Shown here: positions 1 to 9,832 of the stretch, one piece after another
Numbering within the stretch: position 1 is the first letter of the stretch
How the letters are laid out: each line of letters begins with the position of its first letter
Assembly (NCBI GenBank): GCA_047528275.1
Contig: CP180023.1
Span: 248,001-312,000 of the forward strand
DNA: 64,000 bases
Source: G039954875 sp047528275
GTDB taxonomy: Bacteria > Bacteroidota > Bacteroidia > Flavobacteriales > Blattabacteriaceae
Direction: 5' to 3'
Position numbers and translations under genes: made by a program
The notes under the pieces: model-generated
Seen by the model: only the letters and a program-made list of their open reading frames with translations
Told to the model about the DNA's origin: nothing
Database searches by the model: none

Positions 1-985
1 GTTTTTTGAAGCAATTTCAAAGTGCTTTTTGAAGGCGGTAGCTATCTCTTAAAAGACTGTTTTTTTCATTGTTTTTTGAAGAGCATCCAGGTATTTCCTG
101 GGTATCTTGTGGTGCATTATCTAGAGTGTGAGGAGAGTTCTCCTCTTCTGAGATCCCTCATAGGTCTATTTCCCCAGGTTTTCCTTCAGATATTTGATTT
201 GTAGTTTCCCCAATTGACCTTTGTTATTGTCGCCCTAAGAATAGAACATGCTGTTTTTGTCTAAGTTGATGGTAAATATTTTATCTATAATAACGCTAGA
301 GATCTCTATTTTTGGTGGAAATATATGATATAGTGCTGTTTTTTTTATCCTGATCTGAAATCGATAAGTAATATAAGATATTTTCATTTTTTAGAAAATA
401 AATAAAATTAGTATCTGTTGCAATGGGGGTGGGTTCACCCCGTTATATCTTTACTATTCATAGTGTTTTGTTTAATAATATTATTATATAATATGATTAT
501 TTAAAAATATCAATAACCCCATCTTCAGACCAGATAATACTAACGTCAGAGTCTGTGGTAATAGTGAAAGATTTCTCTCCTGATGGAGTACTTGTCTTTC
601 CAGGTTTGTCAGCTGGATTATTTTGATCTTTGGTTCTCCCTAATTGTCTTCGGATTTATTTTTCCAGGAATAGATCGTTCCGTTTGTGCTCAAGGCAAGA
701 GTAAAGTCAGGGCCTGTAGCGATGGAAGAGATTTTCACTTCTGTTGTGAATTCCATTTTTTGGGTGTATTATTTGGATTATCATTGTTTACAATTCTTCC
801 TATTTTATCATGAGTGTCATCTCCCCAAGAGTAGAGCGTTCCATTTTCCTCTAAAATATAACTATAATTTCCACCTATAGCCAATTGTTTGATACCCTCT
901 AGGAGACATAATGTCCCATTTTTACTTGTGATATAACAAATACTTTCAGTGATTTCGTTGAAGAATAAGGTGCCCTTTAATGGCG
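1..985 (-). pseudogene. RCC1-repeat (beta-propeller) protein, degraded
   Basis: On the minus strand several RCC1-type repeats can be read across different frames: FYS*GDNNKGQLGK near 200-290, LALSTNGTIYSWKNKS near 660-720 and EENGTLYSWGDD near 815-860, each with the family's 'nG.lYsWG.n..GqLG' core and a preceding 'IA.G.dftLALs' strand. Frames change near 600 and 745, and in-frame stops occur; one (TAG at 235-237) replaces the expected Trp of YSWG. The 1-200 part reads as a Ser/Glu/Asn-rich stretch and may be a linker. RCC1 repeats fold as seven-bladed propellers; in bacteria they occur in secreted or surface proteins and in some host-directed effectors. The gene may extend beyond the left edge. 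The RCC1 identity is fairly sure, its role is unknown. Confidence 0.7.
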
Positions 986-989
986 GATC

Positions 990-1781
990 TGCATTGAGAA
1001 GTAGTCACCTTTTGGGCATGCTCTACGACGGATAGAACTATACCTATTGATCGGTGCACTTATCTCTAGTACCCCTCTAATTTGGCATCTACTTATCCCT
1101 ACTTGGCTCTATCTAGATATTCCACCCGATCGGTAATGTGAGATAGAGGACAGATTTCTTTTTCATGGTAACCATTTTTTTTGCTGTGTTGTTATCGTTT
1201 TGTTTGTAGCGTTTATCGTTTTAAAGAGATTCCAAGACAAATATGGTTTATTCATTGTTCTTCTAATCTTTTGATGCGAAGGCAAGGGGTCTAATTACTG
1301 GCCTTGCGTAATGCAGATAGTCTTGATTTTCATCAAAGACAATAGTACCTTTTACAGCAGGGGTTTCTTGAAAGGCCTTTACTTTTCAAATACTATCTAC
1401 TATTCTGATTACTAGTTATTTTTATGGATTACTATCAAGAGATGCCCCCTACTATATTCAATGCGCCTTGAGCTTCTATTTTGTTCATGGTTACTTAAAT
1501 GTAAAATTATTTGTATAAATAATATTATTTTAATAATTATGTGTTTTATTTTTAATATAAAATATATTTATTGATATTAATTTTATAATTAAACAATCAG
1601 ATAGGTTATATTATTATATTTTAATATATAGTTTATTTTTTATTAATAGTGATTTTAATAATGATCTTTAGAGAAGTTTAATTTAAAATGATGATAGTAG
1701 GAGATGATTTAGTGACTCCGTAATGAAAACTTATTCACGATTCGATTGAAGTAGTGACTTGTGAGTAGGGAAGGATTATGC
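990..1781. other. AT-rich gene debris, no intact gene
   Basis: No intact gene is visible. On the minus strand short protein-like stretches remain: TIVFDENQDYLHYARP within about 1300-1370, and ITDRVEYLDRAK near 1110-1145. Neither is recognised. The segment 1500-1640 is nearly pure A/T. It probably contains the upstream end of the RCC1-repeat gene or another dead gene, and the 3' flank of rlmB. Confidence 0.4.
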
Positions 1782-2540
1782 TTATTTGGTTGGTTTTCCT
1801 AATCGTTGTCTGAGCGCTTCATAGAGGATCATTCCGCAGGCTACCGAGACGTTTAGCGAGCTGATGTTTCCGTACATGGGTAGCTTGAGTTTTTGGTCAG
1901 ATAAGCGCAAACAGTCGACAGAGAGACCGGCTTGTTCACTACCTAAAATGATGGCACTGGGTATGGTGAAGTCTTCTGTATATGTGAAGTGTTCGGCTTT
2001 TTCCGTTGCGGCTAAAATGCGAATACCAGAAATCTTTAAAAATTCAATAGATTTCTTTAAGTCATTTTCTTTACAAATCGGTATTTTAAACAAAGCTCCA
2101 GCAGAAGCTTTTACCGCATCGGCACTGATGGATGCTGCATGTCTCATCGGGATGATCACCGCATCTACGCCTGTAGATGCTGCTGTACGTACTATAGCAC
2201 CGAAGTTGCCTACATCGGTGATGCGGTCTAAGATGAGTAGGAGTGGACTTTTTCCTTGTTCGTAGAGAGATGGGAGTAAGTCTCCGATCCGGTAGAAATC
2301 TATCGGAGAGAGAAAAGCAAATACTCCTTGATGGTTTTTTCGTGTTAGACGGTTGAGTTTTTTTGCAGGTACCCAGTGTATCGAAATGTTGTGTTTTTTG
2401 ACCAGTTCTATGATTTTTTGATAATTAGGCCCTCGGAGTCCTTTTTGTACGAAGAGTTTGTCAATGGTCTTACCGGATCGAATGGCTTCTATTAATGGGT
2501 TGACTCCGTAGAGAGAGTTTGTATTTTTTTTAAGGATCAT
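1782..2540 (-). CDS. rlmB: 23S rRNA 2'-O-ribose methyltransferase (RlmB/TrmH, SPOUT family)
   Basis: The 252-residue protein has the normal length for RlmB, which methylates the 2'-OH of G2251 in 23S rRNA using S-adenosylmethionine. The N-terminal ~75 residues form the substrate-binding domain (YGVNPLIEAI, typical of the family). The SPOUT trefoil-knot domain follows with all three motifs: NFGAIVRTAASTGVDAVIIP (motif 1, with the catalytic Asn/Arg), LGSEQAGLS (motif 2) and ISSLNVSVACGMILYEALRQ (motif 3). The gene stands alone between decayed stretches, so it is kept on its own merit. The start is the first ATG of the frame; upstream sequence does not continue the homology. RlmB versus the wider TrmH group cannot be separated by eye, but the N-terminal domain favours RlmB. 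Confidence 0.92.
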   Translation of the reverse strand: MILKKNTNSLYGVNPLIEAIRSGKTIDKLFVQKGLRGPNYQKIIELVKKHNISIHWVPAKKLNRLTRKNHQGVFAFLSPIDFYRIGDLLPSLYEQGKSPLLLILDRITDVGNFGAIVRTAASTGVDAVIIPMRHAASISADAVKASAGALFKIPICKENDLKKSIEFLKISGIRILAATEKAEHFTYTEDFTIPSAIILGSEQAGLSVDCLRLSDQKLKLPMYGNISSLNVSVACGMILYEALRQRLGKPTK

Positions 2541-2856
2541 CGAGTGGGGTTTTCGAACCGAAAGTAGGTTTTTTTGCTAAAATAGTAGATGTCTTTGGCT
2601 AACGAGCTTTTGTATTTCAAATACGGTTTGGTATAAAGGACTTGGGAAAAAGGGAGGCAGATGGTTGTTTAAGGCCTACATTTAGTCATCACTCCTTGAT
2701 CAATGGCTTATGAAGTGATGTTTTTTTATTATTCAACGATGTTTATTATTTCATAAGTGTTGAGAGTAGTCCAATAAATAATTGATCTACAACGATGAAG
2801 AGATCTATTCTGTATTGATCGTAGATAAAATTGTATCTGATACGAACCACCTCAAC
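2541..2856. other. Intergenic, nothing recognised
   Basis: Between the start of rlmB and the 3' end of the broken asd gene. It should hold the rlmB promoter on the minus strand. I see no gene, repeat or convincing hairpin. Confidence 0.5.
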
Positions 2857-3731
2857 TTAACATTTATAAGTAGAGGTGATTGACATGGAATAGCGTTGTT
2901 TGGAAGGGTTCTCTACTACCTTTACTGCTGTTGTATTTTTTAGTCGGTTGCGGACTTTTTCAAGATTTCCCACTTCTTTTTTGAATCGTAGTGTCAGACT
3001 TTCTCCATGGAACGAATTATAGGAACTTTGATGGCTTTGGAACTGATCTTTAGATGAAAAAGGTCTAAAAATTTTCTTATTTCCAAAAAAAACTTTTATT
3101 TTTCTTTGGTATAGAGGTTTGTATCAAAAGTATCTACTTGTGGTATGACTTTTAATGAGAGATTGAAGGAGAAGTGTTTGTTATGATTATTTATACCATA
3201 ATTACTAAATTATTTCATTGCTTCCATCAGTTCCAATATAGCTGATCTCCCTGGACCGTTGTCACCTTGGTAAGTGGATAGAATGATGCTTTCCCAATTC
3301 ATATTTTTCATGTAACGGACCTAGGAGCATAAGTGTTATGGCTGAAGAACAGTTGGGATTGGAAATCACTGGCTCTCACTTCTAGATAAAACCGTTTACT
3401 GGAGGGACTAAAAGAGGGACTTTTTCATCGTATCGAAAGGCGGATGAATTGTCTATCACATATGATTTTTTTGATAATTTTCCCGTATAGATTTTTGAAA
3501 AAAAACTAGATACGCATAAGAAAATTATATCGTAGTCTGAGCAATTTTCTATGGAAAATTTTTTAATGATGTTTTCTATGCCTTTTACTTTTATTTTTTT
3601 ATCTATTGATTGGCTAGAGGTCATACATTTTATCTCAGTAGCCTTATTGGCCAAAAGTTCAAATATGGTCAATCCGACAACTTCTGTAGCACTAACCATA
3701 ACGATTTTTTTATAGCTACTTTGATTTTATT
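2857..3731 (-). pseudogene. asd: Aspartate-semialdehyde dehydrogenase, frameshifted and interrupted
   Basis: The whole gene can be traced on the minus strand in pieces: N-terminus IVMVSATEVVGLTIFELL (nucleotide-binding loop, normally GATG.VG), CSDYDIIFLCVSSFFSK, IDNSSAFRYDEKVPLLVPPVN, active-site region VISNPNCSSAITL near 3330-3365 (the catalytic Cys is still encoded), STYQGDNGPGRSAILELMEA near 3230-3290, then NLYTKE, FLDLFHLKISSKAIKVP, and the C-terminal HGESLTLRFKKEV with SKQRYSM. The longest open part is 3382-3699; stops and frameshifts break the rest. Asd makes aspartate semialdehyde for diaminopimelate/lysine, threonine and methionine. Its loss implies this organism no longer makes these, unless a second copy exists elsewhere. 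Identity is confident because the order of motifs is complete. Confidence 0.88.
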
Positions 3732-3910
3732 ATTGTTTTTGAGTTGCGTCTAAAATATGAATAAAAAGTGATAGCTTTAGGGATGGATGATTGAATTATT
3801 TTACTTGAATGATTCAATATTTAACAAGATTAATCTATTTTTTTTTATAAATTATAAATTTTATTAACTCAAACATCAGTACCATGAATACTTTTTCTAT
3901 CATCATCAAA
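3732..3910. other. AT-rich intergenic
   Basis: Divergent spacer between the dead asd (minus) and the dead acetate-transporter-like copy (plus). No promoter or operator is recognised. Confidence 0.4.
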
Positions 3911-3914
3911 GATA

Positions 3915-4443
3915 CCCTCTCAAATCCTGACCTTTAGGATTGTTGGGTTTTGGTATGACTACTACTTTGTTCAATATTCATAATGTGGGTTTTATGAGCT
4001 CAATTCGATGGTTATCGGTATGGGTATTTTTCTGTGAAGGATTGATTAGATCATTGCTGGGATACAAGAATAAAGAAGAATAACACTTTTGGTACTACGG
4101 CTTTCACCGTTTGTACACTTTTTTGGTTCAGTCTGGTAGCCTTTTAGCTCATCTCTCAAACGCCTTTTTATAAGGTATATAAGACCAGTTCATTGCCTGC
4201 CTGTTGGTATCTGTTTATTTGGGATCTTTTCACTTTGTGTGTGTTTTTTGTTACTTTACGGTTGAATCGTACGCTACAATTGATTTTTTTATATTGACCC
4301 TATTTTCTTATTGGATTTTAGCAACTTCACTGAAAACATTGGCTGGGTACGAAGGAATATTTTATTGGTTGTCTATTTTTTATGGCTGTATAACTCAAGT
4401 GCTTATTGAAATTTATGGCAAAACCATTTTACCATTGGGATGA
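3915..4443 (+). pseudogene. GPR1/FUN34/YaaH (SatP) acetate-transporter family, copy 1, frameshifted
   Basis: Family pattern is readable across frames: LGLLGFGMTTTLFNIHNVGF near 3945-4000 (first membrane helix), a GIF.GGLIQ-like stretch near 4025-4070, NTFGTTAFTVYTLFW-like sequence near 4082-4130, and the C-terminal LAGYEGIFYWLSIFYGC...GKTILPLG, which matches the family's 'GYeGi..G.saiY...aev.NE.yGrtvLPiG'. At least three frame changes separate them. The last part is open from 4204 to the stop at 4441-4443. SatP/YaaH proteins are six-helix inner-membrane acetate/succinate:proton channels. A second, separately broken copy follows in the same direction. Confidence 0.8.
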
Positions 4444-4592
4444 TCAATGAGGTTAATGATTTAATTCATTTTTGTAAGCCTTTTTAGTGTAATACTTAAG
4501 TTAATTTCATTTTTTTCCCGTAAAATGATTAATCATTTTTTTAAAAAAATAAGATAAGATTCTTTTATTGCAGTAAAGTTAAAATTAAACTT
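4444..4592 (+). other. Spacer between the tandem transporter remnants, with a T7A7 palindrome
   Basis: AT-rich spacer. It contains a self-complementary tract of seven T followed by seven A at 4536-4549, one of several such tracts in this window. It could be a relic terminator of copy 1 or promoter DNA of copy 2. Confidence 0.35.
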
Positions 4593-5125
4593 ATGGATAT
4601 CAGAACTATGAGGGATAGTACCTCTAATGTTGCGTCTTTAGGATTATTAGGGCTTGGTATGATCCTCATTTTACTCAGTCTTCAAATGAGTGGTCTTTAT
4701 AAATTCAATATCATGGTCATTGGTACAGGTGTTTTTATGAGAAGCATTGCTCAGTTGATCACTGGTATCCAGTTGTGGAAAAAGGGCCGTACTTTTGATG
4801 CGGCGATTTTTATTGCCTATGGATTGATTTGATTTACCTAGGTAAACCAAATGCTTGATCCAATTGAAATATACTGAACTTAAAGCTATTGTCATTACAC
4901 TAGGATCTTATTTGTTCCTCTGGTGGATTTTTACTTTGTGCATGTTTTTTGGAAGCTTTCGCCCTCCCTGTGTTGTGCAATTGATTTTGCTCTGCTTTAG
5001 TCATTTTATATTTCTTATTGGCCACAAGTTTTTTTTACAGGAGATTCTTTTCTAAAAAAATTTCTGGTTATGAAATAATATTTCTGGTGTATCTGTCATT
5101 TATTGCACTGTAGTATAAATACTTA
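4593..5125 (+). pseudogene. GPR1/FUN34/YaaH (SatP) acetate-transporter family, copy 2, interrupted
   Basis: The first 79 residues are open and give ASLGLLGLGMILILLSLQMS, GTGVFMRSIAQLITGIQLWK and GRTFDAAIFIAYGL, matching the first three helices of the SatP family. A stop follows at 4830-4832. The fourth and fifth helices continue in another frame (LGSYLFLWWIFTLCMFFGS, 4855-5055), then ISGYEIIFLVYLSFIAL, the degraded equivalent of the GYEGI..G motif. Copy 1 lies immediately upstream in the same orientation, so this is a tandem duplication or a gene pair in which both members have died independently. Confidence 0.78.
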
Positions 5126-5129
5126 ATGA

Positions 5130-6107
5130 AGTATATGATAGGACAATATTCTATTTGTTATGATGTCAGTATGATTCTTTCATTTCGAAATGATCATAAA
5201 AATCTAACCAAATGGTTCACTTCATAGACGAATAGTTGGATTGTACACAAGGAAAGCAAAATGCTCAATACTACACAAAGGCTGCCTTCTCCGGATAAAT
5301 ACCTAATTCGTTGACCATGATGACTATATTGACAGTTATAGGATTATTGGCTATCAGACTGATGAAAAATAATTATTCTCGGTTTAGATTGAAAAAAATC
5401 AAGACAATAGAGAGGGCGCCAATAGGTAGATAGAATATTTCCAACCCCAGACGATGCATGTAAATTTCCAGTCTGTTTTTAACTGAGAAAAACGAGAAAA
5501 GGTCAGTCCGATGAGCATCATGCCTAATACACTCTAGGTCTGCTTGAAATTTTCCAAACCTAAGGGACAATACCTCGTGGAATTCTATTCTAATAAATTC
5601 CATCAATAGGACCAGTGTCGTAGCATACAGTATCGGCATACGAAGGATGATTTTCAAACTGTATTTTGCATTGTATTTGCCAGAAGAGGTTCAGGTAAAA
5701 ATCATAAGAATATTTATTCAAATTCAATTTTATGATGATGAACACAGCCGTAACTACGCTTTTCACATCAAACAATCCTATGACTAAAGGTAGGTCGAAG
5801 TAGCCATTATTGCTCTTGCCTCCATCAAATTTCAAGAGATGAGCCTTGGTATCCTTCCCATATGGTATTTCCCAGACGAAAGACCAAATAAGCTATCTTA
5901 CAGGAAAAGGAGAAAGCCACCAAAGAAAATATAGATAGCTCAATTGAGGTGAAAATTTCATAATCAATATAAGAACACAAAGGGAGTGATCACATATAAT
6001 AATAGCATGGCTATGCCTTTTGGATGAGCTTAGATTTTTTTACCCCCAAAACCTAATAGCGCGATCCCGATCAAGAAGATCACCCTCAAATAAACTACTT
6101 CAATCAT
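5130..6107 (-). pseudogene. AEC-family (auxin efflux carrier-like) permease, degraded
   Basis: Reading the minus strand from an ATG at 6105-6107 gives MIEVVYLRVIFLIGIALLGF, then LLLYVITPFVFLY-like helices, the characteristic SNNGYFDLPLVIGLFDVKS near 5770-5830 (the AEC 'N.G..GlPl...lfG' motif), LNLNKYSYDFYLNLFW near 5690-5740, LKIILRMPILYATTLVLLME near 5600-5660 and SLIANNPITVNIVIMVNELG near 5300-5350 ('A..P.avn'). Frameshifts and stops separate the blocks. AEC permeases export or import organic anions such as malonate or auxin-like compounds. This is a third dead transporter in a row, next to the two SatP-like remnants. Exact 3' end is uncertain. Confidence 0.72.
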
Positions 6108-6385
6108 GACCTTTAGAGGAAAAAATAATCAAAAGTAAATAATTTTATTCGACCTTTTTTTTTAAAAAAAACCTTTCTTGATAGGTATTGTGCTGTCTCA
6201 TGTGATGGCTTATGAGGGTGAAATCCTATAAAAAAAAGGCTATCGGTGAAGAAATATTTTTTTTTAAATTGCTCTGGCAAAAATAGTGACTTATGTCCGA
6301 ATGAAGTGAGTAAGCTCAGACTATCAAAAAGAGAGGTCAATGACCTGACAAAACGAATCATGAGTAAAAAAACTTAAAATTTCAC
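6108..6385. other. Upstream region of thyA with a T9A8 palindrome
   Basis: Non-coding, AT-rich. It carries a T9A8 self-complementary tract at 6155-6171 and a further T9A3 tract at 6257-6268. An open frame exists on the minus strand here, but its Phe/Lys-rich translation follows from homopolymers and is not a credible protein. The region presumably holds the thyA promoter. Confidence 0.4.
6155..6171. repeat. T9A8 self-complementary tract
   Basis: Nine T followed by eight A. The same design recurs at 4536, 19873, 20820, 41266, 42853, 45875 and 59631, nearly always in non-coding or dead-gene DNA. It may act as rigid/bent DNA, as a weak terminator, or may just be a slippage product. Confidence 0.5.
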
Positions 6386-7180
6386 ATGCAACAATACCTC
6401 GACCTCATTCAAATCGTCCTCGATCAAGGTATACGAAAGAAAGACCGTACGGGTACTGGTACTCGAAGCATTTTTGGTTATCAGATACGTTTCGATCTGC
6501 AAGAGAGTTTTCCACTTTTGACAACGAAAAAGTTACATTTACGCTTGATCATCCATGAGTTACTCTGGTTTCTCAAAGGTAGTACCAACATTTCGTATTT
6601 GAAAGAAAATAAGGTCTCGATCTGGGATGAATGGGCTGATGAAAATGAGGAATTGGGCCCTATTTATGGTTTTCAATGGCGTAGCTGGCCTACAACAGAT
6701 GGTAAGCATATTGATCAGATCAGCCGGTTGATTGAACAAATCCGAAAGGATCCTGATTCGCGTCGTCTAATTGTATCGGCTTGGAATGTTGGCATGATTG
6801 ATCAAATGGCCCTACCGCCTTGTCATGTACTATTTCAATTTTATGTGGCTAAGGGGAAGCTTTCTTTACAACTTTATCAACGGAGTGCAGACCTCTTTTT
6901 AGGGGTTCCTTTCAATATAGCTTCCTATGCGTTGTTGCTTAGGATGATGGCTCAAGTGGTGGGGCTTAACCCAGGCGAATTTATCCATACCTTAGGTGAT
7001 GTACACATCTACGATAATCATATCGAGCAGGTTCAGTTGCAGTTGACTCGGTATCCAAGGCCTTTACCTAAGGTGGACTTAAATTCGGAGGTGGTAAATC
7101 TTTTTGATTTTCGATTTGAAGATTTTACATTGAAAGATTATGACCCTCATCCCCATATTAAAGGGTCCGTGGCTGTATGA
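6386..7180 (+). CDS. thyA: Thymidylate synthase
   Basis: The 264-residue protein has the same length as Escherichia coli ThyA and converts dUMP plus methylene-tetrahydrofolate to dTMP and dihydrofolate. The active-site cysteine is Cys146 within MALPPCHVLFQFYV. Other landmarks are RTGTGTRSIFGYQIRFDL (phosphate-binding arginine region), ELLWFLKGSTNISYL, WNVGMIDQMALPPCH, QRSADLFLGVPFNIASYALL (dUMP and folate contacts) and the C-terminal HPHIKGSVAV. The product dihydrofolate is recycled by the intact dihydrofolate reductase at 11257-11760, so the dTMP cycle is complete in this window. The start is the first ATG and matches the family start MqqYLdL. No fault seen. Confidence 0.96.
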   Translation: MQQYLDLIQIVLDQGIRKKDRTGTGTRSIFGYQIRFDLQESFPLLTTKKLHLRLIIHELLWFLKGSTNISYLKENKVSIWDEWADENEELGPIYGFQWRSWPTTDGKHIDQISRLIEQIRKDPDSRRLIVSAWNVGMIDQMALPPCHVLFQFYVAKGKLSLQLYQRSADLFLGVPFNIASYALLLRMMAQVVGLNPGEFIHTLGDVHIYDNHIEQVQLQLTRYPRPLPKVDLNSEVVNLFDFRFEDFTLKDYDPHPHIKGSVAV

Positions 7181-7206
7181 ACACGATTATTTATTTAAAA
7201 TAATAT

Positions 7207-9747
7207 ATGAAAAAGTTTTTATTTTTATTATTATACATTAATAACCTAATTTTCTTTTCAAATGCTCAAGATCAGAAGGAATCTATTTCATCAAAGGTAC
7301 AAGCATATCATCCTACCCCGGAGAAGGTCAATAATCTGTTTCATACTAAATTAAAACTCCGATTGGATTTACTTAAAAAAGAGCTCTATGGTGAAGAATG
7401 GATCACTTTACAACCTCATTTTTACCCTACGGATGTACTTACACTCGATGCCAAGGCTATGTTGATCCATCAGGTGAAGTTGGTTCGTGGGCAAAGTCAA
7501 TCTCCTTTGAAACATAATTATGATGGAAGATGGTTGAAAATCCGTCTGGATAGGAAATATTCAAAAGATGAGAAGTATACCCTCTATATCTCGTATACAG
7601 CCCGTCCAGAGAAGGTAACACAACAGGGCAGCAGAACCATCAAGAAGGCCAAAGGTCTGTATTTCGTTAATCCTACAGGAGAAGATCCTCAAAAACCCAC
7701 CCAGGTCTGGACTCAAGGTGAGACCGAGTCCAATAGTGTTTGGTTTCCTACCATCGACAGACCCAATCAAAAGACTACTCAGGAGATTTATATTACCGTC
7801 CCGGATCGTTTTGTCACCTTGTCCAATGGACTTTTGATCGAGCAAAAAAAAAATATTGATGGCAGTCGTACTGACTATTGGAAAATGGATCTTCTGCATG
7901 CGCCCTACCTCTTCTTCATAGGTGTAGGGGAATATGCTGTTGTGAAAGATCAATGGGAGGATGTCCCCCTTCATTACTACGTAGAAAAAAAGTATGAGCC
8001 TTATGCCAAGGACCTCTTTGGTAGTACCCCTGAAATGATGGGTTTTTTCTCAAAAATAACTGGTGTGAGATATCCTTGGTGTAAATATGATCAGATCGTT
8101 GTGCGTGATTTTGTCAGCGGTGCTATGGAAAATACTACTGCTGTAGTTTACGATGAAAACATCTATCAAACTATTGGTCAACTTGCTGATGGCAATGGTT
8201 GGGAAGAGGTTATTGCCCATGAATTGTTTCATCATTGGTTTGGTAATCTTGTCACTACTGAGAGTTGGAGCAATCTCACGCTCAACGAATCTTTTGCTAG
8301 TTATGCTCCGTACTTATGGAACGAATACAAATATGGCAAGGATCATACAGAGTTCTATCGCTTCTCCAACTCGATGAAATATTTTTGGTCCAACACTTAT
8401 GATAAGGATTTGGTCCGTTTTTGCTATAAATCTAGGGAAGACCTTTTTGATGATGTTTCCTATAGTAAAGGGGCTTTGATCCTACACATGTTGCGAAAAT
8501 ATCTCGGAGATGAAGCTTTTTTTACTGGGATGAAAAAGTATCTTACCGATCATCGATTTGGTACAGCTGAGGTCCACCAATGGCGTATGGCTCTAGAGGC
8601 CATCAGTGGTAAAGATCTCAACTGGTTTTTCAATCAATGGTATTTTGGACATGGGCATCCTAAGCTCAAATTCAGTCATAACTACGATGATCAACAGCAG
8701 AAGGTATCGGTCAAGATCGTACAGACTCAGCAAACTCCTTTATTTGAGTTCCCTTATAGTATAGATGTCTATCAAGAAGATGGTAGTAAAAAATGCTACG
8801 ATGTCTGGGTGAAAAAGCAAAAGGAAAATGATTTCTCCTTTCCTTCTCCGAGAGCCCCCAGATTGATCCATCCTGATCCGGACCATATCCTCCTTGCTCA
8901 GATAAAAGATGAAAAGACTTTGGATGACGATCTCTTTCTCTACGACTGTGCACCTAGATATTTAGATCGTTTTATGGCCATATCCAAGGCGGCCAAAGTA
9001 CAATTGAGCCATCCTAAGGCTGTTGATTTGCTGGTCAAGGCCCTAGACGATCCTTATGATGACTTTAGGATATTGGCTTTACAATCATTGGATTTGAATA
9101 ACCTTGAGATACGAAAAAAGGCTCTCTCGATTGTGATCAAGCGTGCTCAAAACGATCCTAAGACTTTGGTACAGGGTTGGGCACTTTCTAAGTTGGCACT
9201 GCTCAAGGACAAGGAAAAATATCAACCACTCTTTGAAAAGGGGGTGCAAAGTCCTTCTTATTTTGTCGTCGGTACTTCGTTGAGTGCTTTGCTCGATATC
9301 GATCCGCGAAAGGCTTTTGAATGCTCTAGCAAGCTGCAAGAGCAAGATATTCCCTTTGGGCCATTGGAGGAAGTCCTTTTAGAGATTTTCATTCGAAAGG
9401 GAGATGAAAAAAACTTACTCTTTGTGGCGGATCATATTGCCAATCATCACCCTAAAATTTTTAAGAAAGATTCTATCCATCAGATGTGTTTGAATAAAGG
9501 TTTTCAATGGGTGATATCTAAAAATGATCTACCTTCTACTCAAAAACTTGTTGATGGTTTCTTGGCTTTATTTCAAAAACACAAAGAGATGTCTCCTGAT
9601 ATCAAGGAGGTTGTATTGCCTATCCTCCAAGAGGTATTGGTAGTCAAGCAAAAGCTCCTTCAAGATCAGCCAGACGTGCAATCCCAGTTAGATTACGTCA
9701 AGCAAGCGATTATGGTCAGCTCAAGATGTGATAGAGCTCGCTTGTAA
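7207..9747 (+). CDS. M1-family zinc aminopeptidase, secreted/periplasmic
   Basis: 846 residues. An N-terminal signal peptide (KKFLFLLLYINNLIFFSNA, likely cleaved before Gln-Asp) sends it across the inner membrane. The M1 catalytic domain is complete: exopeptidase motif GAMEN at residues 305-309, zinc motif HELFHHWFGN at 338-347 (HExxH) and the third ligand Glu361 in LTLNESFASY. A conserved Tyr-containing region (SYSKGALILHMLRKYLGD) follows, then a helical HEAT-like C-terminal domain (about 600-840) with AVDLLVKALDDPYDDFRILA. It removes N-terminal residues from peptides, feeding amino acids to a bacterium that has lost amino-acid pathways such as asd. It follows thyA by only 26 bp and may be cotranscribed. 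Substrate specificity cannot be told from sequence. Confidence 0.93.
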   Translation: MKKFLFLLLYINNLIFFSNAQDQKESISSKVQAYHPTPEKVNNLFHTKLKLRLDLLKKELYGEEWITLQPHFYPTDVLTLDAKAMLIHQVKLVRGQSQSPLKHNYDGRWLKIRLDRKYSKDEKYTLYISYTARPEKVTQQGSRTIKKAKGLYFVNPTGEDPQKPTQVWTQGETESNSVWFPTIDRPNQKTTQEIYITVPDRFVTLSNGLLIEQKKNIDGSRTDYWKMDLLHAPYLFFIGVGEYAVVKDQWEDVPLHYYVEKKYEPYAKDLFGSTPEMMGFFSKITGVRYPWCKYDQIVVRDFVSGAMENTTAVVYDENIYQTIGQLADGNGWEEVIAHELFHHWFGNLVTTESWSNLTLNESFASYAPYLWNEYKYGKDHTEFYRFSNSMKYFWSNTYDKDLVRFCYKSREDLFDDVSYSKGALILHMLRKYLGDEAFFTGMKKYLTDHRFGTAEVHQWRMALEAISGKDLNWFFNQWYFGHGHPKLKFSHNYDDQQQKVSVKIVQTQQTPLFEFPYSIDVYQEDGSKKCYDVWVKKQKENDFSFPSPRAPRLIHPDPDHILLAQIKDEKTLDDDLFLYDCAPRYLDRFMAISKAAKVQLSHPKAVDLLVKALDDPYDDFRILALQSLDLNNLEIRKKALSIVIKRAQNDPKTLVQGWALSKLALLKDKEKYQPLFEKGVQSPSYFVVGTSLSALLDIDPRKAFECSSKLQEQDIPFGPLEEVLLEIFIRKGDEKNLLFVADHIANHHPKIFKKDSIHQMCLNKGFQWVISKNDLPSTQKLVDGFLALFQKHKEMSPDIKEVVLPILQEVLVVKQKLLQDQPDVQSQLDYVKQAIMVSSRCDRARL

Positions 9748-9832
9748 GCTAAGTGTTAAAGCTTGTTGAAAAAAAGTTATACATTAGCACTTATTTACGA
9801 TATTGAAAGTGAGTTTATAAAATTGTTACATT

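Noticed and set aside
6113..6361. 82-codon minus-strand frame upstream of thyA
   Set aside because: Its Phe/Lys/Leu-rich sequence arises from T9A8 and similar runs; no homology or start context.
7561..9345. Minus-strand frames inside the M1 aminopeptidase gene
   Set aside because: They are shadows of a well-supported coding frame with full M1 motifs.
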